Below, piece after piece: positions 34,064 through 45,726 of a stretch of DNA of 64,000 bases; positions within the stretch are counted from its first letter, which is position 1; each line of letters opens with the position of its first letter. The position numbers were made by a program, and so were the translations under genes. Source of the stretch: Podaxis mareebaensis (taxonomy: Eukaryota; Basidiomycota; Agaricomycetes; Agaricales; Agaricaceae); assembly GCA_018524725.1 (NCBI GenBank), contig JAEUWP010000470.1, positions 682,001 to 746,000 of the forward strand, read 5' to 3'. The notes beneath the pieces are model-generated. The model was not told the DNA's origin, made no database searches, and saw only the letters and a program-made list of their open reading frames with translations.

Positions 34064-37000
34064 ATGATGGCCAAAACGAAGTGGATCTTTGGCGGCCAGT
34101 CCTCCTCTCAGCCGCCCCAGCACACAAAGCCTCCTCCAGAACCTGTTGCCAGTTCTGCTGATGCTAAGAAGTTTGGTTTGGAAAACGTATGTCTTACTCT
34201 CCCATCTGGCTTTGTCTGTCATAGTAATTCCTTTGTTTTAGTTCGGGAACACATGGTATGGTGTCCTTCATCCAACCCTGCGTCGTTCCTCTGACCAGCC
34301 ATTTATCAGCTATGCCAATTCTGTCCTCCAGGCTCTCTACTTCTGCGCTCCTTTTCGTGACCTTGTCATACAGACGACAGATCCTTCCATCCCCCGCGAA
34401 ACTCCTCCGCCGGCCCTCGATGTACCAACAAAGATCCCCTCCACCCAACCACTCACTCCCGTCCGTCGCAAACCAGAGCGCAAGGCCTCAACGTCCGGTC
34501 ATCCTCCCGATATGCCTTCGGCTGCTCTCCTGCCACCTCATCCCATCCCACTCTCCTCTCCTACATTATTTTCCGCCCTCCGTTCCCTGTTTCTCTACAT
34601 TTCTACACACCCCGGCGATAAAGGCACTGTTGCGCCCAAGGCCTTTATCGACAAGCTAAAAGAGAGCAAGGAAGATTTCCGCTCGACTATGCATCAAGAT
34701 GCTCATGAATTCTTGAATCATCTTTTGAACATGATTGTTGAGGAGATCGAAGAAGAGAGGAAGGCGGCTCAGAATAATGCACAAGGCGAAGACTGTGAGT
34801 CTGGGTGGAATCTATGCTTCTCTTATCCACGTCTTAACTAACTAAATATAATTGGTTTTCGAGCAGTGAGTAGTTCATTAGGGACGCTCGCATCAAAAGC
34901 CCCTCCAACAATTGTTACGGCAACGACGAGCTCGAATTCAGGATCCTCGCCCCAGGACGCTACGCTAGTTCACAAGCTCTTCGAGGGCGCACTAACCAGT
35001 GAAACTCGGTGCCTAACTTGCGAAACTGTACGTACTCGCCTCCGTTCGGCAGGGCATCTTGATTGATATCGTTCACAGGTGTCCTCTCGCGATGAATCTT
35101 TTTTGGATCTGTCGATAGACATAGAGCAAAATTCAAGTGTAACAGCCTGTCTGCGGTCGTTTAGTGCAAGCGAGATGTTATGTCAGAGAAACAAGTTCTT
35201 TTGTGACGCATGTTGCGATCTCCAGGAGGCGGAGAAACGGTGGGACATAATTTTTCCGTTATAGGCGAGTGGCTAACCGGTTCTCTTATAGCATGAAGAT
35301 CAAGAAGCTACCAAACGTTCTTGCTTTACACCTCAAACGCTTCAAGTTCCAGGAGGACGTGCAAAAGTACATCAAATTAACTTATCGCGTCGCATTCCCT
35401 TTCGAATTGCGGTTGTTTAATACCGTGGACGACTTGGAGAACGCCGACCGCCTGTATAATCTCTTTGCTATAGTAGTTCATATTGGAAAGTAAGCCTTAT
35501 TTCGCTTTGTGCCCTGAGCAATGTTGATCCCATTCTTGCCTTTAGCGGACCACACCACGGTCATTACATCTCTATTGTCAAGTCTGCTGGCTCATGGCTT
35601 GTATTCGATGATGATACTGTGTATCCTATACCTGAAAGCGATATTCCCAAATACTATGGCGACTCTAATTCTGGATCGGCATATGTATTATATTATCAGG
35701 CCGCAGACATCGATCTCGTTTCCCTGGGGCTCAAATCATCTCAACCCGATCCTCTCCTGTCACTTGAGCCTCATTCCCAGTCTACCGGCATACAGCCTCG
35801 AACACCTTCGCATCATAGTCAACTAGCGCCTTCGTTACCCCCTGGTCTTGTCCCCGAAACCGAGTCAACTGACACTGAAAACCTCACACCCATAGCCCTC
35901 CCTGCATCCTCCCCGTCGACCAACGACAAACCCTTTGGTTCAACCATCGGAGATCATAACCACTCACTCCTCTCAAATGGGTCCCCGTCGTTACCTCCCG
36001 GCGCTGCTTCCCCTCTCTCCCCTGGCTCCACTGGTGGAATATCGGGTGTACGTCGCGTTGCTTCAAGTTCTGCCCGACCACCCACTGCAACGCCTTCTCT
36101 CCCCGACAAGTCAGATAGATCAATGCATTCAGATTCCACGCGGTCACCTCGCCACTCGGCTTCTTCCCCAACATTGGTGGTTCCCGACGTTACATCAGTA
36201 ATTCCCCCTGTCCCTCCTCTTCCCCCTTCAACACCTACAACGCCTACAACCACCGCTCAACTCAACGGCAGAACGAAGGACAAGGACAAAGATAAGGATA
36301 AATCTCGGAAGGAATCGAAAACCGCAGTTCTTTGGTTCAAGAGAAGGAGCTTCCGTTTGGGTGACAAGTCATCGAAGGGCGATAAACCGGAGAAGAACAC
36401 TAATGATGTTCCACCCTCCCCTGCGCCCAAAGACGAGCGGTCGCAGGTGGGTGGTTGGCTCAAGACTGCATCTCAACGCAAGCGACGACCTTCAGAAGCT
36501 GAACCGTTCGATACTACCAAGAAAGCAGAGGACAGGTCGAGTGACAGGCTGGAGCCCCCTCAAGCGCTGAGTACAGTGTCATCGAACGCCTCGTCAAACG
36601 CGACGCACCAGGATAGTTACTCTTCATCAGGCCCTTCAATAGTCCTTTCATCTCCACCGACAACCTTTTCATCCTCATCTCCCCCTGTCCCTCCCAAACT
36701 ATCGATATCAGCCTCCAAATCATCCCAACCCCAACCGAATGACCAAGTTGATTTCCCCCCTCCCAGGAAATCATCTCTGGCACCTACACCACGTTCCCGA
36801 GGATCAATGGACCACCGAAGAAATGGACCAGGGAGCCATAGTTCTTTCCCAGGCCCTAGACCAGCCACTGTCGCTGGAACAGCATCAGTGTCAAACGGAT
36901 TCAGACAGCTACCACCTATACCCGGACAGTCCGCCCCTCAGGCTACGGGCAGCCTTGCACCCATCATCAACGGAACAGGACCTCTTGTGTCGGAACCGGA

Positions 37001-37370
37001 AAGTATATACCCCTTGAGTGTGAATGGATATGGGCATGACACCGGGACGAGTCTTAATACTTCACAGTCGGAGCTCCATTCGCACTCGCATTCCATGTCT
37101 GCATCTGCTTCGTCTTTGCATGCATCACATCCTCCGCCTTCATCGTCAGGTCTCCATAGTAACTTGAGTAGTAGCGTCACGGCTGCGAGCCCGAATGGGA
37201 GTGGCAGCAGTAGCCATGGTGGTGTGAATGCGCAATTCAAACGAGCAAAGAGGAAATTGAGTTTGACGGCGCCTGTCCTTGGATTTGGGAGGAAGGATAA
37301 GGATAAGGAGGCCCGCAAGGAGAAGGTTTCACCGAGCTCGTTTATGCAACGGTTCGACCCTCGAACCTAG
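34064..37370 (+). CDS. Ubiquitin carboxyl-terminal hydrolase of USP12/46 (Ubp9/Ubp13) type with long disordered tail
   Basis: Seven exons (34064-34186, 34242-34255, 34310-34794, 34867-35027, 35079-35239, 35292-35489, 35546-37370) give 988 aa. The Cys box is [20 protein letters not shown] (Cys46); its TGC codon is split by intron 2 (TG, then C). Other USP marks: [38 protein letters not shown], two Cys pairs of the zinc finger (CLTC and CDAC), [17 protein letters not shown] and the His box [12 protein letters not shown], closing at GSAYVLYYQ. About 550 residues of Ser/Pro-rich, low-complexity tail follow, with a basic patch of repeated KD/DK. In the family, activity often depends on WD40 partners, which are not in this window. 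Confidence 0.93.
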
Positions 37371-37729
37371 TGACTCGTCTTGAAATGGCATTTTTTTTTA
37401 GCTTTTTCCCCCTCCCCCTATTTTAACCACGTGTCCCTCGGATTTTCTGCTATCATTATGAACTTGCACTTCAACCAATACTCTTATCTTTCCTTGGTTT
37501 GAGCTCGCTCTTATGTCTGCTCTTATTCTCTTCACTCATTGGATGGACCCACCCAGTTAATTATGTCTGTCTCGTCTCAGTTGCTTTGTGTGGTATTGAG
37601 GGGTTTTCTTCCTATTGTAGTCTGTAGTATGATTCCTCTTGCCCATTTACTACTTATTTGTCTGACTCATCATTAGTGGTGATCATGTTGTGCATATTTC
37701 TCGTAGTAAAGACAGATTACGGCGCATTG
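37371..37729. other. Convergent 3' ends
   Basis: Lies between the stop codons of two convergent genes. T-rich and C-rich runs near 37395-37420 fit 3' untranslated sequence; no gene seen. Confidence 0.45.
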
Positions 37730-39854
37730 TTAATTTAACCATTGTTCATACCACCCGGGTATTGTAGTACGGTGAATGCAATCCTTTGAAGTCCAACAAT
37801 CCTGCTCCGCCATCTCAAGGCACATATTATCCTTCCACTTAACAAACCTTCTATCTGGTTCAACGTTCCTCGCCATGTCCAATATCCGAATGCCGAGTTC
37901 CCCTTTGACAGCAATGCAAACCCTCCCGATAGTTTCGTCCCAAGTGATAGCATTGATACCCGTCGCAAAGGCGCTGGTGTCCTCCAATGGAATATCTATA
38001 GTTCCATACAGGCCGTCTGGATGGTAATGACGCGGCTTGCGCATAAACATCAATGAATTGTCTTCAGGTCGGGGTGGGTAAACCACCTTCTGGATTTCTG
38101 GTGAGAGGTAGCGCCGGAGCCTGATCATAGAGGGGGAAGCTCTCCTGTCGTCATGTAAGGTGGTGTAATAAACCGCACGATACCCGCCCGGGAGGACATG
38201 TGCGACTTGCGGTTCAGTTACATGGCAAGTCTGGATCGCGTAGTACTTTCGCGCCTCATTACGGAGTGCTTCCCATTCGGGTGTTATTCCACCTTCGGGT
38301 TCTGAGGGGTCAATTGTGTACCGATGGACCCACTTTTGCGCGCCATCTGGCTGGTTTTCGTACATGGGCCACAGACAAAAGTGCAATAGACCGTGGGGCT
38401 GGCCATGCTCGAAGTAGATGGAGATAGGGGGTAGTGGGTTGGGTTGGAGGGGCGGGAAGGCGGGAGATGCGGAAGGAACTTGAGGGTCGGAGATGGTGAC
38501 TTTGATGAGAGAGCCCGGCGGAACTTGACGGAGCACGACGTAGTGTGTAGGATCCATATCAACGTTTTGTTTGGGGAAGGGGTAGAGCTCGACCACCCAT
38601 TCTTCGTACTCGACCGCGATGAGTTGGCGGACGACGAGGATTTCTTTTTGCTTTGGGAGAGGGAGGATAGCTCGGATTTTCTGTCGTCGTTTGATGGTGG
38701 TTAGGTGGGCTAGAAACGGTAAGACAGAGTGTGACTCACTTGGGCGTGGAAGGCCGGGTGGTCCCTGCAACGAAGAAGGACAGAGTCGGCTACGTTGCGG
38801 TGGATAAAGGATATATGATTATTTTGTGTTACGATTGCTGTCCATATGTCACCCTCGTTGTCGAACATCGCGATGTGTTGGACGTCGGCTTGAGTGACCT
38901 CGAACCCACTGTAGAGCTGCAATGGGGGTTTCCTTTGTTCTGCCATTCTACGGTGGTGTTCGTCTGAGCTCCAGACAATATTGGGATCGCCTAGGTACTC
39001 GAGGACAGGTAGGGGAGTGTAGTAAACCATAATTCCTGAGAAGTAATCGCCTGGTATTTCAACTTCATGCTCATGACTGAATTCTGAAATGTCCAAACTG
39101 GGTACGTTTTGGTGAGTATATGCTAGTAGGACGGAGGAAAATAAGTACGAACTTGTAAGGACTGCCATTGAGATAACAGCGCTGGACACAGGAAATTGCA
39201 ATTGCATGTTCGCCGCCAATCTTGACGTACTTTGCTTGGAGGTGGAAGGCCTTGGCCATAGTCGTTATACGAGCAATGGCTTTCGGTCCACATGGATGAT
39301 CCAGGACATAGAGCATAATGTAGTAGCGGTAGCTACCCCTGTCCTTGACCGATGCAACGAGGTATTTACCACCAGGAAGCAACGTCATATCGAGCACTTC
39401 GTAGTGCGTTTCGAACAAAAGACGGTTGATGACCTTTGGTTTTGGGTCACGCCAGTTATCGTCTAGCGAGATCGTACGGGTGACGATCTGCTCAACTTCA
39501 TAGTCGGTAAGCTTGCTGGAGTAGTCAAACGTCGGGCGCAAATAAATAACAGGGTGGTGGTTCATGCGCTCCAAGAAGCGCCTCCAGATACTGGGCTCAT
39601 GGGTGATTAGGAAGAAAGCTTTGTTTACCTGAGTGCTGGTTAGTGAGGATGCAGAAAAGTGGACAGGCAGGACATACGCGGCGTAGGCATATAATATCCT
39701 CAACGGTTAGACAAGGAAAGATATAATCGAGATATATAAGGAGAGGAAGACGAAGAAAATAACAGGAAGGATATCGCTTGGAATATTCCTTGAAACCATT
39801 GCCGGTAATAAATTTAGGGAGGAGCTGAGCGACCGAGGCGAGCAAGGAGGACAT
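37730..39854 (-). CDS. F-box domain protein
   Basis: Four exons on the minus strand (39854-39678, 39628-39153, 39097-38772, 38709-37730) give 652 aa. The F-box-like part (about residues 35-80) reads PLLIYLDYIFPCLTVEDIIC, then LRRVNKAFFLITHEPSIWRR. The rest looks like a beta-propeller or related all-beta region, typical of Agaricomycete F-box proteins, with no clear repeat: LLPGGKYLVASVKDRGSYRY, HIAMFDNEGDIWTAIVTQNN, GINAITWDETIGRVCIAVKG. A role as an SCF ubiquitin-ligase adaptor is inferred. Intron 3 uses a GTTGCA donor. It is not a strong site, but only this one joins the two frames, so that junction is less certain. Confidence 0.75.
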
Positions 39855-40049
39855 GGCTGACCAGCAGACGGTGTTGGGGTGGGGGTAGGATGGAAGACAT
39901 AGTTATATGCAAGGAAGAGGTGGATACCTTGTACTTGATCCTTGAGACGGAAAAGGAGGGTGTTGTTACCAAAAGGGGCATGTGTGGTATTGTTGATGTT
40001 GGGAATAGTCATAGCGGTCACGGCGTCCGGAGGACTCTGAGAGATTAAC

Positions 40050-43000
40050 ATGGCGCAGTCCAGTCCCACTGAACTGTTCCTCCCCAACTCCTTTCCTTTC
40101 CCCATAAAAATCGTCGCTCTCGAGGCGAAGCCATACGACGATATCAAGCGTGGCACCCGTCTTCTCACTTATTCCTTCGTCCATATCTCCAAGACCCCAG
40201 GCGTCAACCCAGAAACCCGATTTGGGACCTGGGATGCCGCGATAGAAGGGACTCTCGACGCCTGGAAGGTTAAGGTCGGAGACGTCATATCCCGGACCAA
40301 GGCAAAAGACAAGCCCGCTGTCATCATTATAGAGCCATGCAAACATGGAATGCAAGTCGGCGGTCTTTGTGTGCTTTGCGGCAAAGATATGACCAAGTAT
40401 GCCTCCAATAACAAATGCATCCTTCGAAATGAAACTCATGGACATTCTAGTACCGACTACACCGGATTTTCTGATGCCTCGCGCGCGTCCATTCAAATGA
40501 CACATTCGGCCTTTGGGCCCACCGTTTCCCTCGAAGAGGCCCAACGCATAGAACGCGAAACCGCAGAGCATCTTCTCAAGTCGCGCAAACTCTCGCTTAT
40601 TGTGGATCTCGACCAGACTATTGTACACGCGACAGTAGATCCCACAGTGGGGGAATGGATAGCGGAAGGAGAAGCTTGGGAGGAACGACAGGCGAAGAAG
40701 TCATCTACTACGCCACGCGACTCTGACGACTCTGACGACGACGGTTCCGATTCCGACGACGAGTGCAATCCTAACTGGGAGGCTCTAAAGGACGTGAAGA
40801 AGTTCCGCCTCGGTCCCGAATCGTTTTCGACGCCATACATGAGGGGTCCTCAGAAACCGAAAGGAAAACATAAGATGGTGGAGAACGAGGGTTGCATGTA
40901 TTATATCAAACCAAGGTACGGATCAATACACAAGGTTTACGCAGCTCCTAATACCTTGCTTTTCGTTTCCAAAGACCTGGCTGGAAAGAGTTCCTGCGGG
41001 ATATGGCGACCAAGTATGATATGCATGTGTATACTATGGGTACCCGCGCCTACGCAGAAGAAGTCTGTGCCGCTATTGATCCCGACGGAAGCGTATTTAA
41101 AGGCCGTATATTGAGCAGAGATGAAAGCGGAAGTGAGTCGGTCGAGCCGGGCTTCGGAGCACGCATACTGAACCCTGGCAGGCTTAACGCAGAAGAGTTT
41201 ACAACGACTCTTTCCATGCGATACTTCAATGGTTGTCATTATCGACGACCGAGCAGACGTCTGGGAATGGAGTCCCAACTTAATCAAGGTCATCCCATGT
41301 GAGTACCTGTCTTTTTCCCTTGAAACTATGCTCATCTCCACGCAGACGATTTCTTCGTTGGCATTGGTGATATCAACTCGAGTTTTCTTGCAAAGATTAC
41401 GCCCCTCACCCCCTCCCTCACCGCTGCGACCTCCTCGCAGCCTGACTCGCCTTCCGGTGAATTGGCTCAGTCCCCGTCCTCGACAGTCGATGGCGCTGAC
41501 GACACAACAGCAGTGCACGCCCTTTCTGATTCGCCCGAGTCCCTTAGCCCTGAGGAAATCGAAAAAGCTGAAATTGAGAAAAAGATTATGCTTTCGACGA
41601 ACAACGCCGCCCTGGATGAACAGTTTGAACAACGACCTTTGGCCAAGAAACAGGAAGAGTTGCAAGGTGCTAACCATGAAAGCAGTAGTAACCCGTCTCA
41701 GGAACCAACTCCCGAGAATCAGCCTTCAGACAACGAGAAACCTACAGAAAATCAGATCGCCACTCCCACGCACCACCCAGAGAAGCCGAGACAAGCCCTG
41801 CTAAAGAACGACGATACAGAATTAGACCGAGTAGGCAAGGTCCGTCTGATATGTGGGATCCGGTGATTTGCTTCCATGTTGATTAATCATCGTCCGCAGC
41901 TCTTAGATGAAGTGCATAAACGATTTTTTGAGGCCTATGATACACGGCCACCTGACAATCCTCGACGTAAACAGCCCCTGACAAGCAATAGACCGTATGA
42001 TGTGACAGTACGTGCTTGGTTCCTTCGTCTATTGTCTCCGGAGACTGATGGACTGGAACTAAATGTAGAGAATTATCCCACAACTACGTTCCGAAGTACT
42101 GGCTGGCGTTCATATAGTCTTCTCTGGTGTCATTCCTCTGGATACTCCACAAGAAACAACAGAATTTTGGCGATTAGCACATATGTTTGGTGCGAAGTGC
42201 CATACAGACCTCACCCCAGAAATTACCCATGTTGTAACAGCCAAAGTGAGCCCTTTTGCCAGCCTACTCCTTAAGATGCACCTAAGAGGGCATTTCCCCT
42301 AGCGTGGTACCAAGAAAGTTGAAACGGCACGAAAACGCGGAGGAATCAAGATCGTGCGTCCAGAATGGTTCAACGACTCTATCGCACTATGGAGACGACA
42401 AGATGAGACGCCTTACCTATTCTATGACCCTCCCACCGCTGCAGCCTCGACAAGTCCATTGATCTCCGACCACCAAATCTCATCAGACCCGGAACCAGAT
42501 GCAGATGACTGGGATCTTGATCCGACAGAGCTCAAGTCGCGGGTTGCAGAAGAGGGAGGAGAGAGTGGTGCGTCAGTAGGTGCGCTACACCTCGAAGAGA
42601 TTAATTGGAACGATATCAATGACGAGGTTGAGGCTGCCATGATGGAGAGCGACGACGAGAGCCTCGACGGGAGGAGTGAACGGAGTACGGGGATGAGGAG
42701 CGAGGATGACTTTACGGATGAGGGGAGTGCGAGTAGGTGGGTCGCAATTCTCTTCGGATCCCATACCTTTTGAGGGTGATAGTTGCTTGTCTCAAACCTG
42801 TCCTTCATACAGTGCAAATAATACGCCGAGAATGAAAAGAAAACGGGTGAGAAGCGTTACACCTTCGGAAGCGCAGAGTCAAAATGGCGATGACTCGCTT
42901 CGGTCGCCTTTGGCTAAACGGAAAAAGCTTGCTGCGGACCGGTATTCGAGGCTGAAGCAAGGGATCACAGCAGATGAACTGGTGATTGTCGAGGAGAAAG

Positions 43001-43146
43001 CCGAGCCGGAGCCGGAGGCGAAAAGATCGGCCTTGTTTAGTGGAGCTGTAAATGGTGACACTCCAGAAGACGAAGACGACGAGGAAGATGAAGAAGATCT
43101 GGAGGATGATTTCTTGGCAAGAGATTTGCAAGAAGAGTGGGGATAA
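40050..43146 (+). CDS. FCP1: RNA polymerase II CTD phosphatase FCP1
   Basis: Dephosphorylates the CTD (mainly Ser2) to recycle polymerase. Eight exons (40050-40915, 40975-41132, 41182-41298, 41346-41839, 41900-42007, 42069-42245, 42303-42736, 42813-43146) give 895 aa. The DxDxT active site is LIVDLDQTIVHATVDP. FCP-homology domain: RPGWKEFLRDMATKYDMHVY, TMGTRAYAEEVCAAIDPDG, GRILSRDESGS, VVIIDDRADVWEWSPNLIKV. BRCT domain: VLAGVHIVFSGVIPLDTPQE, FWRLAHMFGAKCHTDLTPEI, THVVTAKRGTKKVETARKRG, KIVRPEWF. Acidic stretches and an acidic C-terminus are as expected for binding TFIIF and TFIIB. It is divergent from the F-box gene (195 bp between starts). Confidence 0.95.
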
Positions 43147-43335
43147 TCCATCCCCTTTATCCCGTTGTTCTCCCCGTTTTGTCCTTTGATATCCTATTCT
43201 TCGCCCTTCACATCTTGGATGCACGATGTAAAGCTTCTTTGGATGATATGTAGGTTACGCTGAACAAAGTCTAATACTGCATTGTATTATACATTATTCT
43301 CCCTTGCGAACAGAATCAGCAGAAGTCGATCATCA

Positions 43336-44304
43336 TCAGTACACCTGGTTGGATAAGACGGTCTGGATCGGGAGGACCCGATCATACCCCTCATCTTCCG
43401 ATTCCGACTCCGCAGGCGGATTCGGGGTATACACCCGTTCCCGTCCCCGCGCAACTGGGTCCGAAGGGAAAGACCCACGATAAAGCGCCCAGAGTTTCCT
43501 GAGTGGGCGCCCGGTGATTTCTCGGAAAATGCGTCGATGATACCTGCGCTCCCGAAAAGCGAGGTTGAGGGTTTGTACTGTGTTGGGCCCATAGCGTATG
43601 TTGAGCCAGTCGAGGAAGTAGGCAGTTTTTTCGTAGCCTGCATCCCATTTTTGGGAGTCGGTTGGAGCGGTACGGTGCCAATGGGGCGGGGAGAGTGCAG
43701 CGTGGAGACGGACAAAATCTAGATTTGCATTTTTGAGGTCAAATGTTAATTAAATGAAAGTGGACTATTTAATGTTTGTTACGTACCTGCCATGCCCTCG
43801 ATGAGCCCGCCGGGACAGGTTCCGTGGGCGTCATGCTGGTAACAGTGGACGACTTCGTGTGTGAGCACGCCCATGATTTCGTCCCTAGCTCTGTGGGCGT
43901 TGGTCTTGATCCAGTCAAGAGAGAAATGGATTTCTTTGTGGGTATCTGAGCCGAATGTGTGTGCTACGCCTGGCATTGGACGGAGGACGAGTTGGATAGC
44001 CTGTACCCTAATGCGCTCGTGTGTATGAATAGACAAGTGTCGACAGAATTAAATGGAGGTTGCAGGATAGAATATTCGAATCGATGTCAGTAGGAGTATT
44101 TTATGAAACTCAGGTGGGGGCTTTTTACCTTCTAGGGACGGTCTCCTGAGTATACAAGATTGTGAAAGTCCAGAGAACAGCCTCGCGCAGTGCATCATAT
44201 GGATGTATACTTTCAAAGAATAAGCTTGCTCCTTCGTGATTGAGGTCGTCAACGCAAAGAACAAATTTAGGAACGGGCCATTCAATCGGAGGAGTTGGAG
44301 GCAT
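43336..44304 (-). CDS. Basic secretory protein family (BSP) metallopeptidase-like protein
   Basis: Three exons (44304-44129, 44007-43787, 43718-43336) give 259 aa. BSP-family marks (Pfam PF04450): FVLCVDDLNHEGA, HKEIHFSLDWI, VLTHEVVHCYQHDAHGTCPG then GLIEGMADFVRLHAAL, and KWDAGYEKTAYFLDWLNIRY. The zinc site HEVVH (His109, Glu110, His113) is intact. Despite the family name no signal peptide is visible from the ATG used (MPPTPPIEWPVPKFVL), so it may be intracellular or the true start may lie upstream. The C-terminal tail is acidic. Intron 1 is 121 nt, about twice the norm here. Confidence 0.82.
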
Positions 44305-44679
44305 TCTTTGTGATATCTGCTGGCGTTGCCCAGTCGATATCTGGGTTCGCTGGCTTAATGAGTTCACGTGACGACATGAGCAGATTAATCTTGGCGATCA
44401 GCTGCAGCCATGTGTCTTTGCAGAAATATGTCTCATAACTGGCAGGTCGTCAACATTTTACGCGTCTTTTTTGGATTTCCTGGTATACAGTGCGCGATAC
44501 ATGGGGTATCTTTTGATAGAGTGTACAACTATTCGTTTAGCAACATGCATTCGGTGTACTCTCTGCTCTCGAGACTTGGGGTATCTGTGCAGTGTTCGCA
44601 AGGAGATCAGTGTGAGGGGGCAGACAAAGTAAAAGAACACAACAACTGACCTCAGTTACATTTTGAGAAGCAGTTGCCG
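44305..44679. other. Intergenic stretch
   Basis: Between two minus-strand genes. No supported gene; a possible upstream leader of the BSP gene was examined but could not be joined in frame. Confidence 0.4.
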
Positions 44680-45537
44680 TCAAGAGTGAATGCCCGCTGC
44701 TGCTTCGACGCGTAAGACTTCTTCCCGGAGGGCGTCTCGGCCTTCCTCGAGCCAGCGACAATATTCAACTGCACGGAACAAGACCCCGCTCTTGCCCTTG
44801 CTTTGACCTTTCCCGCGACTGCCACTCCCTTTGGGCCGGCCCCGCGTGGGCATAGCGAGTGCTGGAGCAGAGCCAGAGGGCGCGAGGAGGGTTATCAACT
44901 GAGCATACCCATCCCGAATGGCATTACGTCGTTTCTGTTCCGACATGATGTGATTGAGTCGTTTCTGAGGGGTCGATAACAGGGGTTTCGATCGTGATAC
45001 TGAGGAGGTAGTGCCGCCATTCTGACGCGATTGGGTGTCTGTCATGGCGGAGGAGAAGGATGAAGAGGAGGAGGGGATGATAGGAGATTCGGATGTTGCG
45101 CTGTGCGCTTGGTTGGCATCAGTAAAATCAAGGTGATCTTCTAGAGGAAGTGTTGAGGAATGGTGTGTGCCGCGCGAAGATCCATTGCGGGTGCTGAGCT
45201 TGAGGCGCGTAGAAGTGGATGGCTCAGGGGTGGTGTTGAGATGGGGATTGGAATACGGCGCAAGGGAGTTAGAGACACTGGGGGCATGATCAGCGTAGGA
45301 AATGGGGTCGTAAGATTGTGGTTCTTGGGTGGTGAGGTCAGCGGGATTAAAATCCCAGCCGAGGTCGTTGAAGTTGTCGAGGAAACCAAAGATATCATTT
45401 GTTTCTGCGGAAGAAAAGAGCTCTGCAGACGAGGGGAGAGGAGGGGGGTTTGGAAAGAGGTTGGAGAGGTTTGGGTTGAAGGAGGGGAACTCAAAGTCGG
45501 CAAAGGAGGGCGGAGGGGGGATCGGCGAGGTGGACAT
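44680..45537 (-). CDS. bHLH transcription factor
   Basis: A single exon gives 285 aa from the ATG at 45537 (MSTSPIPPPPSFADF). The C-terminal bHLH domain (about residues 200-280) has the basic region KRLNHIMSEQKRRNAIRDGY. A helix-1 segment AQLITLLAP comes next, then a Gly/Lys-rich loop (GRPKGSGSRGKGQSKGKSG) and helix 2 VLFRAVEYCRWLEEGRDAL. The glutamate contacting the E-box (SEQKRR) is present, so a CACGTG/CANNTG site is expected. The loop is unusually long. The N-terminal 190 residues are acidic and Ser/Pro-rich, as in an activation domain. It is divergent from a Zn2Cys6 gene, with 189 bp between start codons. Confidence 0.9.
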   Translation of the reverse strand: MSTSPIPPPPSFADFEFPSFNPNLSNLFPNPPPLPSSAELFSSAETNDIFGFLDNFNDLGWDFNPADLTTQEPQSYDPISYADHAPSVSNSLAPYSNPHLNTTPEPSTSTRLKLSTRNGSSRGTHHSSTLPLEDHLDFTDANQAHSATSESPIIPSSSSSFSSAMTDTQSRQNGGTTSSVSRSKPLLSTPQKRLNHIMSEQKRRNAIRDGYAQLITLLAPSGSAPALAMPTRGRPKGSGSRGKGQSKGKSGVLFRAVEYCRWLEEGRDALREEVLRVEAAAGIHS

Positions 45538-45726
45538 GACGAGGGCTGTGTGGGGAAGCAAACTCGAAGTGCAGAACTGGCATTAAACTGCAATATGCAC
45601 CGGGAGTCGGGGATGGGAGTAGCCGATAGATGAGGTAAGCCGTGATGTGGTGTTGACCGCCCGACGAGCCCCGTGTTTCGCCCGTCTGTCCTCCAGCCCG
45701 CCGTTGGAAGAGCCCTGTCCGCCCAC

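Noticed and set aside
44305..44400. Upstream ATG (MSSRELIKPANPDIDWATPAD) as start of the BSP gene
   Set aside because: It is in another frame from the BSP domain and no intron was found that joins them, so the in-frame ATG at 44304 was kept.
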